Assembly: GCA_030267565.1 (NCBI GenBank)
Contig: BRXU01000015.1
Coordinates: 557,001 to 621,000, forward strand
Direction: 5' to 3'
Origin: Pleodorina starrii
Lineage: Eukaryota > Chlorophyta > Chlorophyceae > Chlamydomonadales > Volvocaceae
Length of the DNA: 64,000 nucleotides
In this document: positions 11,649-23,038 of the stretch, in pieces
Numbering within the stretch: position 1 is the first letter of the stretch
Layout of the letters: each line of letters opens with the position of its first letter
Made by a program: the position numbers and the translations under genes
The notes under the pieces: model-generated
Seen by the model: the letters and a program-made list of their open reading frames with translations, nothing else
Told to the model about the DNA's origin: nothing
The model's database searches: none

Positions 11649-14600
11649 ATGGTGACTGCGAAACGCCGCGACGAGGCGGTGCTTCTCAGCTGCCGCAGCG
11701 CCGCGACGACCTGGGCGCTCGCAGCGCTCTTTTTATGCGCGTGTCAGGCCATGCAACCGAATGCCAATAAACTGCTACTTCGGCGGCGCCCAACCGCGCT
11801 TCGCAACGATGCGGTGTGGAGTATCGGATGCCTCAAGGTGCGGCCGATGGGTCGGTCCGCGACCGAGCTCGCAGGACCTCCCGCGGCCTCGGGAGCGGAA
11901 CACTCGCGTGATCTGGGTTGGGTCGGTAATGCTGGGTTTGCTGACACCACGCACACACCGGCGATAGGGCGGCAGGTTGTGCCTCACCGGCCCGCAGACC
12001 CGCGTGCCGCCCTTCCCCACCCCCCCCCCCACCCCCGGCCCTTCAACCCGGGGCGAAACAGAGCCACACGCCACAGAGCCCCACCTCAGCCCTCACATAT
12101 CCCACGACACCGGCACTCGGATAAGCCACCACCAAACACTCACCAGCCGCACCGGCGTCGTGGGTCCTTACCCGTTACCCTGCCCCGCCCCTTCCTCAGA
12201 CCAAGCGTGCACCCGTGGCCCAACCCTCCCATCCGGATTGATGCCACCCCAACCCACCTCCCTCCCGCCCGCGCTGGCTGCTCCAACCATTATCGTCTGC
12301 GCACTTGGCTCTCTCTCACCCCCAACCCCCGACACAGGAGTCCTGGTACACGCAGCGGCTGGACCACTTCCGCTGGCAGCGGGGCGGCGACGATGCCGTC
12401 TTCCGCCAGCGCTACTTCATCTGCGATAAGTTCTGGTCGCAGCGCCCCGGCGGCGAACGTGGCCCCGTCTTCTTCTACGGTGGGCAACTGCTGCGGGGTG
12501 GCGAGTGCCGAGTGACGAGCCCCGTACTCCAGGCCGCGCGGTGCGCCGCGTCAATCCACAACGGCCCACGGGACACCCCAGAGCCCGCGCCTTCCCCATG
12601 CCCGACGCCACAGCAGCTGCTGGCCTGCCATTTCCACCAAGAGGTTAAGAGCAGCAGCAGCAGCAGCAGGGCGACCCCCATCCAATGCTCTCCCGACACA
12701 CACGTCCCCACCCCTCCCGCCCTTCGATCTGATTCAAGCCTCTGATCCCAGCCTCCCCCTTCCGCTGCCTTTCCATCCAGCCTCACTCCCGGTAACTGCC
12801 TCTTGCGCCCCCCACAGCCGGCAACGAGGCAGATGTGGAGTTGTACGTCAACGCCACGGGTCTGATTTGGGAGCACGCGGCGGAGTTTGGGGCGCTGGTC
12901 CTGTTCGTCGAGGTGCGTGGCGCTGCTGTCCGGCGGCGGGGATCGCGACAGGAGAGGACCGAAGCGCGGGAGAGGCAGCTGGCAGCCTGGCGGGCCGGCT
13001 GGGAGACGTGCAGCGGTTGTTGCCTTTTGCTTTACTGTGCCGAGGGGGAAGTGAGGGTTCGGACAAATGGTTCCCGGGACTGGCTCCCATAGGCAGAGGG
13101 GTACAGTCCCAGCAGGGGCTGGGCTTCCTCCCCGTGCACTGCTTTGCTCTGGAGCTTCGCCGGATCCTGACTCCCCGGCCCCCTCTGCTCCCCCCCCTCT
13201 CCGCACACGCCGCTCAGCACCGCTACTACGGCAAAACGCAGCCTTTCGGTGAGGGACGGAGGGGTTGGGGGGACGTAGGACTCCAGGCACGGGCAGGGGG
13301 GTCGGGTATGGCGGGGGTAAGGGCGCCGCGGCAAAGCTGGCCCAGATTCCACGCAATACCGTGCAGCTGCGCCCCTTCGTTCCTTCGCTGGTCGGCTTGC
13401 CGCGACGGGACGCTGTCTTCCCACCTGTCGCGCCCTCCTCGCCCCAACCCAATTCCCTAAACCCTCTCGTCCCCATCCCCCCAGTGGTGGCCCCCATCGC
13501 CGCACGGCACTCCCGATCCCCAACCTCCCTTTGTTACCGCGTTGCAGCGCCCCGTACTCGCGCTCCCGCGCCGCGTGCACGGCATCCCCTGATATAACCC
13601 CTTCAGCCCCTCTGTCGCCCATTCCTCCCATGTCCCTCCCCTCATCATCCGGCCACCTTCCTCGCACCTTCCCCGCCCACCCACCCGCCACCGCCACCCT
13701 TCCCTCACCCCTTTACTGCGGTTCGTATATGTGCACCCCTCTCCACTCGTCCCCTTCCGTCGCTGCGGCATCACCTCCACGCCCACCCCCCAGGCCCTGA
13801 CAGCTGGGCCAGCGAGCCCTCCTTCCTGTCCGTAGAGCAGGCCCTGGCGGACTACGCGGGGCTGCTGTGGCACCTCACCGGAGAGCTGGGGGCGGAGAAC
13901 AGGTGGGGGGGGGGTTACCCACGTGACAGGACAGGTGTGTGTGTGTGGGGGGGGCTAGCTGCACGGGACACGCGGGGGTACTAGAGACTAGTAGACGGGT
14001 AAAGAGCCGCGCGGGACCAACTGGGGGAAGGGCGGAAGATGGCCCCCCGCGGGTGAGCGATGACCGATGGCGGGTGTGCACGTCCTCCACGTGTGGGCCG
14101 AGGCCCGTCAATGGTAGCGCTGCGAGTGATGAGCGTGGCGACTGGGTGTGATGGGCGGGGGACAGGTGGCGCGCTGGGGGCCAAGGCATCCGCCCCCGTC
14201 CCCGTCTCCGCTGCGGTATCATTTTTTTACCCCGTCCCCAGCATGCCCACACCCCCGCGCCCTCACGCACACGTCCTCTACGGCGCCGCGTGGCGCGGTT
14301 CCGCGCGGCTCTGCGCGGCTCGGCTGGCAGCCCGATCATCGCCTTTGGCGGCTCCTACGGCGGCATGTTGGCTGCCTGGATGCGGCTCAAGTACCCGCAC
14401 CTGGTGGCGGGGGCGGTGGCGGCGTCGGCACCCGTGGGCGCCTTCCCTGGAGTGCCGGGCTGGGAGCCGTCGCGCTTCTGGGAGGTGGGCGAGGGGCGCG
14501 CGCAGGCGCAGGCGCAAGCGCGCTGGCCCTGGCGCCGGCGCTGGAGGTGTTTGGGAAGGACGTCTTATCCAAGTACAGGCTCAGAGGGCCGCGCGAGAGG

Positions 14601-17600
14601 GAAGGAGGGGGGTTGGGCAGTAGCTGAGCGCACAGCGACGAGACGCCTGAGTTGTGTGCGCACGAGTTGTGTACTTAGGGTTTTAGGGTGGGAAAGGTGG
14701 GAGAGTAAACACCTGATGTGTGCGTTCGGGGAGAGGGGGAGGGGGCGCTGAGGTCCCGAACGGAACGGGGATGCAGCCATGGGGTTATGGGCCATCCCCG
14801 AGGAATGTTGAGCGTGCCGAGCTGCCGACCCCCGGGGGGCGGGCGTTGAGAAACCCTCCCGTGCTGGTAGCGGCGACGAGTGGCCACTTCACCAACCCTC
14901 GCTGCCTCCCCTTCAACCCGGTCCGGCGGGACACGGGCCGCAGGTCGTCACCTACGACGCCACTGCGTCGGCGGGCGCGGCGCCCGAATGCTCGTCCAAC
15001 GCGCGCGCCGCGTTCGGCCACGTTCTGTCTCTGGGCCGCACCGCCTCGGGCCGCTCCACGCTGGCCCGGCTGTTGCGGCTGTGCGAGCCCCTCGCGGATG
15101 AGCGGGCGGCTCTGGACGCGGCGTACTGGCTGCAGGTACCGTGTAGGCGGGTTAGGAAGTGGGGGGTGCGGCGATGCTGGGCTTGCCATGTTGGCTGCAG
15201 GGGGCGCACGTGCTTGGAGGCGTCTTGCCTAAACGGGACGCGAAAGGCCATATCCGTGCCAGGCTGCCACATTAGGCAGTGCCCTAGCACTAACCGCCGG
15301 TGGGTCCCATGGGACCAACCCTCCCTCAATGATGAGCGGACACGAGGGAGGGTGCGGGTCTGCAGTCGGCAGGCCCGTGAGGTTCTGAGTTGACTCAGAA
15401 TGCGCCAGCGCAGGACCCTAGTGGTCCCTCATTGTAACTCTCGCATCCTAGACAGGAGAACTACCATCGCTCGCTGCTCAGCCATTTGAACTTCATCCCT
15501 GTGACGTACCGGGGTGACTGGGCCTGCGGCATGGCACTAACAGCTACAGAGTCTGGACGGAGTTAACACAGCGCCGATGCGCCGCGGCCCCCGGGGCCCC
15601 GTGTCTCATGGTTCCGCGGCGCGGCGCGTGCACACACACACATACACATGCCCTCCCCTGCCGCCCTCGCTCCCCTTACCCAACCCCCGCCGTTAGTCCC
15701 CGTCCTCGCCCTCCCGCTCGCCCCCTGATCCTTAATTCTCCCCCTCCAGGCCGCCTTCGACGCCTTCGCAATGGGCAACTACCCCTACCCCTCCACCTAC
15801 ATCTCCGGTGACCCCGACCACCCGCTGCCTGCCTGGCCCATGCGAGCCGCCTGCACCCACCTGGCGGGCAACGGACTGCGGCCCAGCAACCTGGTGGAGG
15901 TGGGGGGGCTGGATGCGAGGGCTGGGGGGCGGAGGCGGGCGGGAGGGGGTACGGAAAGAAGAAGCACGGCGTCCCTGGCGAACGGACCCAGCAATACTTG
16001 CGACCTATTCAACTGGGGGCTGGGGATTGGGGGCTGGGGGAAGGCGGAAGTGGTGCTGGCGGTGAGGCCTGGGGCAAGTGGAGGGGGTGCTGGGCGGCCG
16101 CAGCGGCGGTAGCGGCTGGCCCCCGGCAAGCCGGGTTAGTTGATAATTGCAAAGGAAAGGACTTCCGGCATGATGCACGGCAACGGAGAGGGCGGAAGAC
16201 GGTGTCCTGCCTCCAGTGCCTTGGGCGGCGGGCTGCACTGCGCGCCTGAACTCCTCGCCTGACCCCCCCCCAAGTTCCCCCGAAACTCCCCTTGGGCGCT
16301 TGCCCGGCCGTCCCATGTTGTTCACATTTCCCGCTGCAGGCTCTGCGCGACGCCGCCGGCGTGCTCTACAACGCGACGGGACGGATGAGGTGCTACGACA
16401 CACAGACGACGGGCCCTGGGTCTGCAAACCAGGGTAGGACTGGTCCCACGCCGCGCGCCTGCCTGCCCGCCTGCCTATCCGGTGCTTGCCCGCCCGCGCG
16501 ATCCGCATTTCGAGCTCAGCGACTCGGCCGACCCGACAGCAGGCTCGCCTGGCGGCCCTGTTGGCCTCTCCGACCCGGTTCCTCGGCCTGCGAAATGGGT
16601 TCGCAATGTCTGTCGCATTCCGCGCCCAACCTCGCGACCCGCCAGGCGCCTGGGACTATCAGTGGTGCACCGAGCTGATGGCCCAGGTACGGACTTGTAC
16701 GGCAATATTGTGACGTAGTTCGTGCTCATCTGTACGCGTGTCGGTCTTGAGTGTATTCTCGCGAGCGAGCGAAACTGCGCCTCTTTCCCATATCTCACAA
16801 GTCGCATTTCATCTCCGCCGAGTGCCGTTTCGGCCACCGGCTTCGTACTGTCGTCACTTGCAGGAGCTGCCGTACTACCCAACCAACGGAAAGCGCGACA
16901 TGTTCTGGGATCAGGTGGGGTGCTGTTCGTTGCGTTGCATTGGGTGGGTGAGGCTGTGGTTGCCTAATAAGTACCTCTTTCCCTCTCACAAATACTTGGG
17001 ACTGGAAAGCCCGCAAAGCGTGTCCAAACAGCAGGGGCGTTTGCTGATTGTGGCGCGAGGCGACTCCTCGCACCTGTTAAACGGTATGCCCCAGGGGCCA
17101 TTTGATTGGGACGCGATCAACGCACACTGTGAGGAGGCCTGGGGCGTCACGCCGCGGCCCGACTGGGGTCCTATCACGTACGGCGGGTACGACTACCGGT
17201 CTACCAGTAACATCGTTTTCTCCAATGGTGGGTGGTTTCGGAGCGCCTGTGGCTTGAGCACGAGTTGTGGGCATGGGTTGCGGGCCCTCCCGGGTTTCGG
17301 GGTTGGCGGTTGAGTATCTCAGGATATGGCTAGGAATTTGGGGCAGAGGGAAATCTGTGGATGCCTGAAACGGCGTGCTCTTTAACCGTAGCACAGAACA
17401 GGGGATGTACTGAATGGACGGTGGAGGCAATGGCATGGGCGTGGTGCCGTCTCCTGCTGCGGCGACTGGCCGCTTGCACACCCACTGCACCCACCTTTCG
17501 CCCGCAGGACTGTACGACCCCTGGAGCGCGTACGGTGTGCTGACCAATATCAGCAATTCCGTGGTCGCCGTCATCATACCCGAGGTGCGGCAGTTGTGTA

Positions 17601-18273
17601 CTGTGCAGGGTTCGCAGAAGGGTTCGCGGCCATATTGCAACGGCCAGGGGACAGCCCCAAAATTTCGGCGGGGCAACATGGCACAGGGGGAGCGGATGTC
17701 TGCCCCTGTCGGTCACTGAGCAGACTCTGGTCCCTGACACGCTACGAGCTACGACCTCTCTCACCCCGACGCAGACGCACTTCCAACCCAGAGAAATGGG
17801 GTATTAAACTTACCTTAGTATTAGGCACCTCGTCTTGGCGCAGTCAAGACTGCAGCTGCTGTCCAGCAGGGCCGGCCGCCAGCCCCCACTCCGCCTGCCG
17901 TCCCGGAACCCTGCTGCCGTCACACCCAGTGCCAGAACTCACTACTCATGGCAACGCAAGACACCCCACAACCGCTCCTGATCCCCCCTCCACGACTCGC
18001 GCCCTTGCCGCCTGTCAGGGGGCGCACCACGTGGACCTCATGTATTCAAACCCGGCCGACCCGCCGTCGTTGCGGGCGGCCCGTCAGACGGAGATGCGTC
18101 ACGTGAGGCGCTGGATTGATGAATTCTACGACGCTAACGGTTCTGGCGCCAGGCGGCAGGGGGGCCGCGGCGTGGCGAGCAGCGGGCGCGCTCGTGCCGG
18201 CGGCGTGCTCGGCGGTGAACGCGAGTCCCTGGGATCAGCTGCCGCGGTGTCACGGCGGCTGTTTGCGCGTTGA
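11649..18273 (+). CDS. S28-family serine carboxypeptidase (prolylcarboxypeptidase/DPP7-like), 570 aa
   Basis: This family cleaves after proline or removes dipeptides in lysosome-like or secreted compartments. Fourteen exons join in phase: 11649-11837, 12338-12479, 12818-12912, 13218-13248, 13794-13902, 14331-14484, 14944-15135, 15750-15899, 16340-16433, 16646-16686, 16864-16914, 17095-17227, 17508-17584, 18019-18273. The N-terminus has a signal-peptide-like core ([15 protein letters not shown]). Family motifs in order are YTQRLDHF, the split motif [53 protein letters not shown] (nucleophile Ser197), [26 protein letters not shown] (Asp464) and [12 protein letters not shown] (His489/490). All three catalytic residues are present. 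The exon 1 donor is the least certain; 11813 also keeps phase. The length is a little above the usual S28 size because of an Arg/Gly-rich C-terminal extension. Confidence 0.93.
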
Positions 18274-18542
18274 AGGGATGTCGCGGAAGGAATGTTGATT
18301 TGTGGGCTGGCGTCGCGGCTATTGGCCCGGTTGCTTTGTGGACTGGTGTCGTGGAAAATCTCTACCGGTTTAGCGAGGCAGCACATACACCAGGAAAGTC
18401 GGGGAACAGACATTTGCCGGAATCTACGTCATGCAACAAAGCTGGGACGTTGGCCTACGCGCGGTGACGGTGCCCGGCCGGTCGCCCGGCCACCGTCCCT
18501 ACAGGGGCAACATGCAATGGGACCATGTACGGCAACATGCCT

Positions 18543-18547
18543 TGTAA
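18543..18547 (+). promoter_or_regulatory. Candidate TGTAA poly(A) signal of the S28 gene
   Basis: TGTAA, the usual chlorophyte polyadenylation signal, occurs 270 bp after the S28 stop codon. It is placed by motif and distance only. Confidence 0.35.
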
Positions 18548-19020
18548 AACCAGGGGCGCCCCTACAACTTTGCAAAACAGCTACGCAACCGGGCGATCAA
18601 AGCTGTTTGAACCCGGTCACCTGTCGCCGCCAGATGGGGTCGAACTTTGGAACAGTACAGAGTAGGTGTACACGCCACGCCTCTACGTTCGACAATTCTT
18701 CCACGGCGTACGAGAGTCGGCTAGCGGCTGGCGAGGCCCAGATCGCCCGGCGCTGTAGGACGCCTGCTCAGCACCTTGAGTAGCAGCCCACATCAAACCT
18801 CCTGGTATGCCGCTGACAGCGGCACCGACGGCTGTCATCGCCCCTGCTGCGGGCCGCGGGCCCGTCCCCGCCACCGGCGCTGCTGCCCAGGACCTCGCTG
18901 GGAGGAGGAGCCCGGGGACTCAAGGGAGTTGCGCTTGGTGTGGTTGACCTGCAAATACGGGTGTTGCGAGGCGTGACTGTTGGCGCCTAAAAGCTGTTCG
19001 GTGGGACTGAGAGTAAGGTT

Positions 19021-19080
19021 CCGTGGAAGTTGCGGTGAGGCCGTGGAAGTTGCGGTGGGGCCGTGGAAGGTGCGGTGAGA
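19021..19080. repeat. Three tandem 20-bp units
   Basis: Three head-to-tail copies of a 20-bp unit (CCGTGGAAGTTGCGGTGAGG and near-identical forms) occupy 19021-19040, 19041-19060 and 19061-19080. The third unit is also the outer part of a long inverted repeat. They lie in the remnant of intron 5 of the truncated pseudogene. Confidence 0.85.
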
Positions 19081-19327
19081 CGGCGCGGCGCACCCGGACC
19101 AGGGTGCAGTGCGCTTCGTTGCGCAGCAACGGACCGCTTGGTACTATGGGTAGGACAAACTCAGGGCAAGGTTAGCGGCGTCTTCCCAGGCGCGCGTGCC
19201 GAAGCCGACGCTGCTTCATGTGCCGTCCCGAGTACACGAGCCATCAACCTGTTCCGCACCGTACCGCAACGAAGCGCACTGCACCCTGGTCCGGGTGCGG
19301 CGCGCCGTCTCACCGCACCTTCCACGG
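19061..19327. repeat. 63-bp near-perfect inverted repeat with 141-bp spacer
   Basis: Arm 19061-19123 is the reverse complement of arm 19265-19327 with a single mismatch. The intact homologous region near 23560-23622 has only the right arm, so the left arm is an inverted extra copy made after or during the duplication. Confidence 0.9.
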
Positions 19328-19556
19328 CCATGCTGGTCAACTCACCTTTACCAGCAGAGTGCACGTCAAATCATGCAAGCCAAGGGCGGCAGCAGCAGCC
19401 ATCGGCGGTGCTTTCTCCGCTCCCATCGTGGCCGAGGCGGCTGAGCGGACAACTGCGGCGGAACCTCCGACTGCCTTGATGGTTGTGCTTTGGTGATCAG
19501 TGGTCGCCGCTGGACGCGGTATGCCTACGCCTCTGCCGTGATCATCCGGACGAAGT

Positions 19557-19572
19557 GGTGTTAAAAAACACC
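19557..19572 (-). terminator. Histone mRNA 3' stem-loop of H1 copy 2
   Basis: This is identical to the hairpin after H1 copy 1: a 6-bp stem and 4-nt loop in the histone gene's sense direction, about 75 bp after the stop. Homology between the two duplicated blocks begins right at this element. Confidence 0.85.
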
Positions 19573-19583
19573 GGTTGGTTTGA

Positions 19584-19599
19584 GGTATGCAGGGATACC
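19584..19599 (-). promoter_or_regulatory. Second hairpin after H1 copy 2
   Basis: A 5-bp stem with 6-nt loop, matching 9222-9237 except for one loop base. The conserved stem with a changed loop is compatible with structure-based function but could simply reflect a young duplication. Confidence 0.4.
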
Positions 19600-19645
19600 T
19601 TGAGAGACACAGACAGCGATAAGCTTGGAGCTCGAAGCAGGAGGC

Positions 19646-20842
19646 TTACTTCCTGCCCTTGGCCTTCGAGTCCTTAGCCGCCTTCGTGGGGGCAGGAGAC
19701 TTCTTCGCAGGCGCCGCCTTCTTGGGCTTCTCCGCCTTCTTGCTGGGAGTAGCCTTCTTGGGCTTGGCGTCCTTCTTGGGCTTCTCGGCCTTCTTGGCAG
19801 AGGACTTGGGCGTGGACTTGGCGGCGGCCTTCTTCTTGTCGGCGGACTTGGGCGTGGCCGCCTTTTTGGCCTTCTCGGCAGACTTGGGCTTCTTCTCCGA
19901 CTTCTTCTCGGTCTTCTTCTCGGCCTTGGCCTTCTTAGGCTTCTCCGCCTCCTTCTTGGGGGCCTGAGCGGGAGGGAAAACGGGGCATCATTGGGAGAAT
20001 CAATTGGTGTGGGCAGTAAACCGGTCAGCAACGTCGACGCAGCAGATAAACGGTACCCAAACCCAAAAAACACGCATGCGTCCATGCCCATACACACCTT
20101 GGTCTTCTTGGCCGCCTCCGCCTTCTTGGGCTTCGCCTCCGCCTTCTTGGGCTTAGCCTCGCCCCCGGCCTTCTTCATGGGCGTAGACTTCTTGGTCTCG
20201 GCCTTCAGAGCCTGGGGAAATGGGAAATACGGGTTCCGGGTGATGATGTTACGACACTGCCTCCATAATTACGGCCGCTTAGTCAGAGCTCCCGAGCGTG
20301 TTCTGTAACTAGACAGCTTCCCAAGGCCAAGTCTCACCTCGCCCAGCTTGAAGGAGCCCTTGACCTTAACCAGCTTGCCACTCTTAACGAAGGTCTTCAC
20401 GACCTGGCTCAGCGTCTTGGCGAAGTTCTTGTCGTGGATATCCTTGCCATACTTGTTCTCGATGAACTTCTTCAGAGCAGGCAGCGAAGAGCCCGTGCGC
20501 TCCTTGAGGGTGGTGATGGCGTCCTTGACCATCTGTCGGGAGGAACACCAACGGCAACAGCAGAAGCAATGAATTGCACAGTTCGAAAAAGCGCAGGGTT
20601 GCATTATTATGTATGTCTACAAAAGTTGACGAGCTCGGTCAAGGTCGCACCTCAATGTAGGGCGGGTGGGTGGGAGCGGCCTTCGGCTTCTTCTCCTTAG
20701 GCGCCTTAGGCTCCTTGGGGGCCTTCGGGGCCTTGGGCTTCTTCGGGGCCTTAGACTTAACGTCCTTGGCCTTGGGGGCCTCAGCAGCAGGGGCTGCCTC
20801 GGCGGCAGGGGCGACGACTGGGGCAGCCTCGGTCTCCGACAT
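19646..20842 (-). CDS. Histone H1 (linker histone), copy 2, 272 aa
   Basis: Paralogue of the H1 gene at 9284-10523 with the same four-exon structure: 20842-20651, 20532-20338, 20211-20098 and 19963-19646. Exons 2 to 4 have the same lengths as in copy 1. The globular domain encoded by exon 2 appears unchanged. Differences are in the tails: the N-terminal Lys/Pro repeat is three residues shorter and reads KAKDVKSKAPKKPKAPKAPK, exon 3 has a Lys to Met change (STPMKKAGGE), and the C-terminus ends KGRK rather than KGKK. The reading frame and splice sites are intact, so both copies are probably expressed. It has its own TATA-like box and 3' hairpins. Confidence 0.95.
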
Positions 20843-20884
20843 TTTCAAGCGGGGTCAAAAATGACGGAAAGTCAAAGTTGTGAG

Positions 20885-20897
20885 TAAATATATATAG
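20885..20897 (-). promoter_or_regulatory. TATA box of H1 copy 2
   Basis: A TATATATA-containing stretch lies about 43-55 bp upstream of the H1 copy 2 ATG, in line with the element in front of copy 1. Confidence 0.55.
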
Positions 20898-21244
20898 TAG
20901 GCACAGGTAGTCTATAATTTCCGCGTTTGAAACTCCATTATTTAGGATGCATGCGAGCCACTGGAGACCGTTGGTGCTTGAGTCGTACAAGCCCGGCGAC
21001 CCGGTCGACGGTTGGACGAGATGACCCGGTGACCCAGGTCCAGCACACCAGCAGGGTCCAGCAGCAACAACAAACATCGAATTGCATTGCTAAAGTGACG
21101 TCGGGCCGTGTCTTCATAAAGCAGCTCAGATTGCATGCAATCGGCAAACAGAATCGTACGCACTGCACATTAATCGGGCATGCAAAATGCACGTTCATTC
21201 GTATTTGTCCTATGGCAGTACGGCATCAGCCCACTTCAATCTGA

Positions 21245-21960
21245 TCCCCTACAAGGCTCCCCCTTCCGCTGCCTTACTAGCCAGCCTGATGCCCTACTTG
21301 CCTCCCCTGGAGCCTCATTCCCGGCAACTGCCTCTTGCGCCCCCCCCCCCACACACACAGCCGGCAGCGAGTCGGGTATGGAGCTGTACGTCAACGCCAC
21401 GGGTCTGATTTGGGTCCTGTTCGTCGAGATGTTCGGCGCCGCAGTCCAACGAGGATGGTCCAGAACCAAGGGGGATGTAGCCATCGGCTTCCCCCGCGGA
21501 GGCTGGCCCCCGGCAAGCCTGGTTGGGTTGAGAATTGCAAGGGAAAGCACTTCCGGCATGGAGCATGGCAGCGGGGAGGGCGGAAGACCGCGTCCTGCCT
21601 CCAGTGCCTTGGGCGGCGGGCTGTGCTGCGCGCCGCAAATCCTCACCTAAACACCCCCCCCAAGGCCGCCCGACACTCCCTTTGAGCGCTTGCGCGGCCG
21701 TCCCGTGTTGTTCGCATTCCCGCAGCATGCTCTGCGTGGCTCTGCACGACGCGGTTGGACTGGTGACGTGGAAAATCCCTACCGCTTTAGCGTCGCAGCA
21801 CATATACCATGAAAGTCGGGGAATAGACATTTGTCGGAATCTACATCATGCAACAAAGCTGGGACGTTGGCCTAACTGCGGTGACGGTGCCCGGCCGGCC
21901 GCCCGGCTCTGCCCGGCCGCCGTCCCAACGTCCCAACAGACGCAACATGCCATGTGACCA
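21245..21960 (+). pseudogene. Collapsed S28 peptidase pseudogene
   Basis: This is a chimera of three separated parts of the intact S28 gene. The first part matches intron 2 and exon 3 (12745-12925): the exon 3 remnant 21361-21428 has an internal deletion of about 27 bp and its GT donor is changed to AT. The second matches the end of intron 8 and start of exon 9 (about 16113-16355 versus 21500-21750). The third matches sequence beyond the S28 stop codon (about 18322-18500 versus 21755-21905). All exons encoding the catalytic residues are gone. It is the right copy of the duplicated block. Confidence 0.88.
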
Positions 21961-21991
21961 TCTGCTGCAACTGCGCATGCCTTCTACATAT

Positions 21992-22536
21992 TGTTGATTT
22001 TCGGCCAGACTTCCTGAGATTGGCGCCTACCTTGTCGTATTGTGGGCCCAAGTAGGCCTAAGCGGGTAGACCGTTTGCGTTCGTAGAGTCAGTCATGTGG
22101 CTTGCAGCTACCTAAGAGATGTGGCGGGCCCATCTCAGTACGGCATCTTACCTAGTACCTATATATTGGCTGAGGTCTCTAACCTCAGACAGCTGATTGT
22201 AACAACCGTGGCTTGCTTGAGACTTCTTGTCCTGTCTCTTGAGGCTTAGGCCCGACTCAGCTCATGGAGCCAGTCTGACACGCAGCTGGTACAAATTTAT
22301 CAGGTTATGAGCCCCGATCGCATGTGCGCGGCTGACCGAGAGGTCGCCGGTTCGATTCCCGCTGGCTGTTGACCAGGGCTGGGGGACCGGGACGAGGCAG
22401 CCTGGGGGAGAACGTGAGGACTTATGGAGTGTCGCTCACGGGGGAGTGTTGTGAGTGAGCAACACTCATATACGAAGAGAAGTCGTAGCAGTCAATACGG
22501 CCCATGGAGGGGCCGGGCGCTTTGCTGACTTCAACA
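21992..22536. mobile_element. Solo-LTR-like insertion (545 bp) with 5-bp target duplication
   Basis: The element starts TGTTGA and ends TCAACA, so the termini are a 6-bp inverted repeat of the TG...CA type. It is flanked by CATAT at 21987-21991 and again at 22537-22541. The homologous place in the left duplicate (around 18540-18560) has continuous sequence without the element, which acts as the empty site. An internal TATATA (about 22160) fits an LTR promoter. No protein-coding domain is present. A single LTR left by recombination is the simplest reading; a TRIM or other short LTR derivative is also possible. Confidence 0.68.
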
Positions 22537-22541
22537 CATAT

Positions 22542-23038
22542 GATGTTACCGGAGGCCCCTACAACGTTACAGAACAGCAACGAACAAATTTGTTCCAACT
22601 TGGTCACCTGTCGCCACCATGTTCAAATAGCGTGGACGACTGTTGACAGATGCTGAGACGCAGCCTGCGGCAACATGCTTTCCACATACAAAAATCAAAA
22701 ACCTTGTACAGATAAAGCCGAATTTCGAACGTCGCTTTGCTCTGCAAGGCGACGTTCGAACCATGTACACGGGATAGGTCCGGCGCGCCTCTTAACAGAT
22801 CGCAGCAACAAATCGAAGGGTTTTTCCAACAGTACGAGATGCTGCTGTACAGCAGATTTGCTCCCCGCGCCGAACCCACAACTTCACCAGCCCGCACATC
22901 TTGCCTCTCCACTGCGACCATGACCGCGGCCTCCCTTCGCTTCGCGCCACGACCAAACTCCTCCCCACGCCGAAAAAAACGAATCCCTTGCTGCGGCCCG
23001 CCCTCAATCAGCAGCCTCCCACGGCGTCCGACGGTCGC
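22542..23038. other. 3' flank of the membrane-protein gene
   Basis: No gene is seen. The first part is homologous to about 18555-18720 in the left duplicate. It contains an imperfect 15-bp inverted repeat at 22724-22760, and TTACA at 22567-22571, which reads TGTAA on the minus strand and could be the poly(A) signal of the membrane-protein gene. Confidence 0.4.
22724..22760. repeat. 15-bp inverted repeat with 7-nt loop
   Basis: Arms 22724-22738 and 22746-22760 are reverse complements with one mismatch. It lies in the presumed 3' UTR of the minus-strand gene. Confidence 0.8.

Larger units (their letters stand above)
18724..19545 (-). pseudogene. Truncated duplicate of the 3' end of the membrane-protein gene
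   Basis: This stretch matches exon 6, intron 5 and the start of exon 5 (in genome order) of the intact gene at 23039-32035. The exon 6 remnant begins near 18724 and still contains the TAG stop. It has a 1-bp deletion in the CTGACAG-CGGCACC stretch and lacks a segment of several tens of bases present at about 23220-23255. The exon 5 remnant (about 19331-19545) keeps the GTGAGT donor context but loses internal sequence, then ends abruptly 12 bp before the histone stem-loop of H1 copy 2. The frameshift, deletions and missing upstream exons mark it as dead. It is the left copy of the segmental duplication. Confidence 0.85.

Noticed and set aside
14670..14700. TTAGGGTTTTAGGG in an S28 intron as a telomere repeat array
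   Set aside because: Only about two units are present, too short to distinguish from chance.
22300..22390. tRNA-like sequence with GGTTCGATTCC
   Set aside because: The T-arm pairs poorly, and no acceptor stem or anticodon arm can be drawn. It lies inside the LTR-like element.
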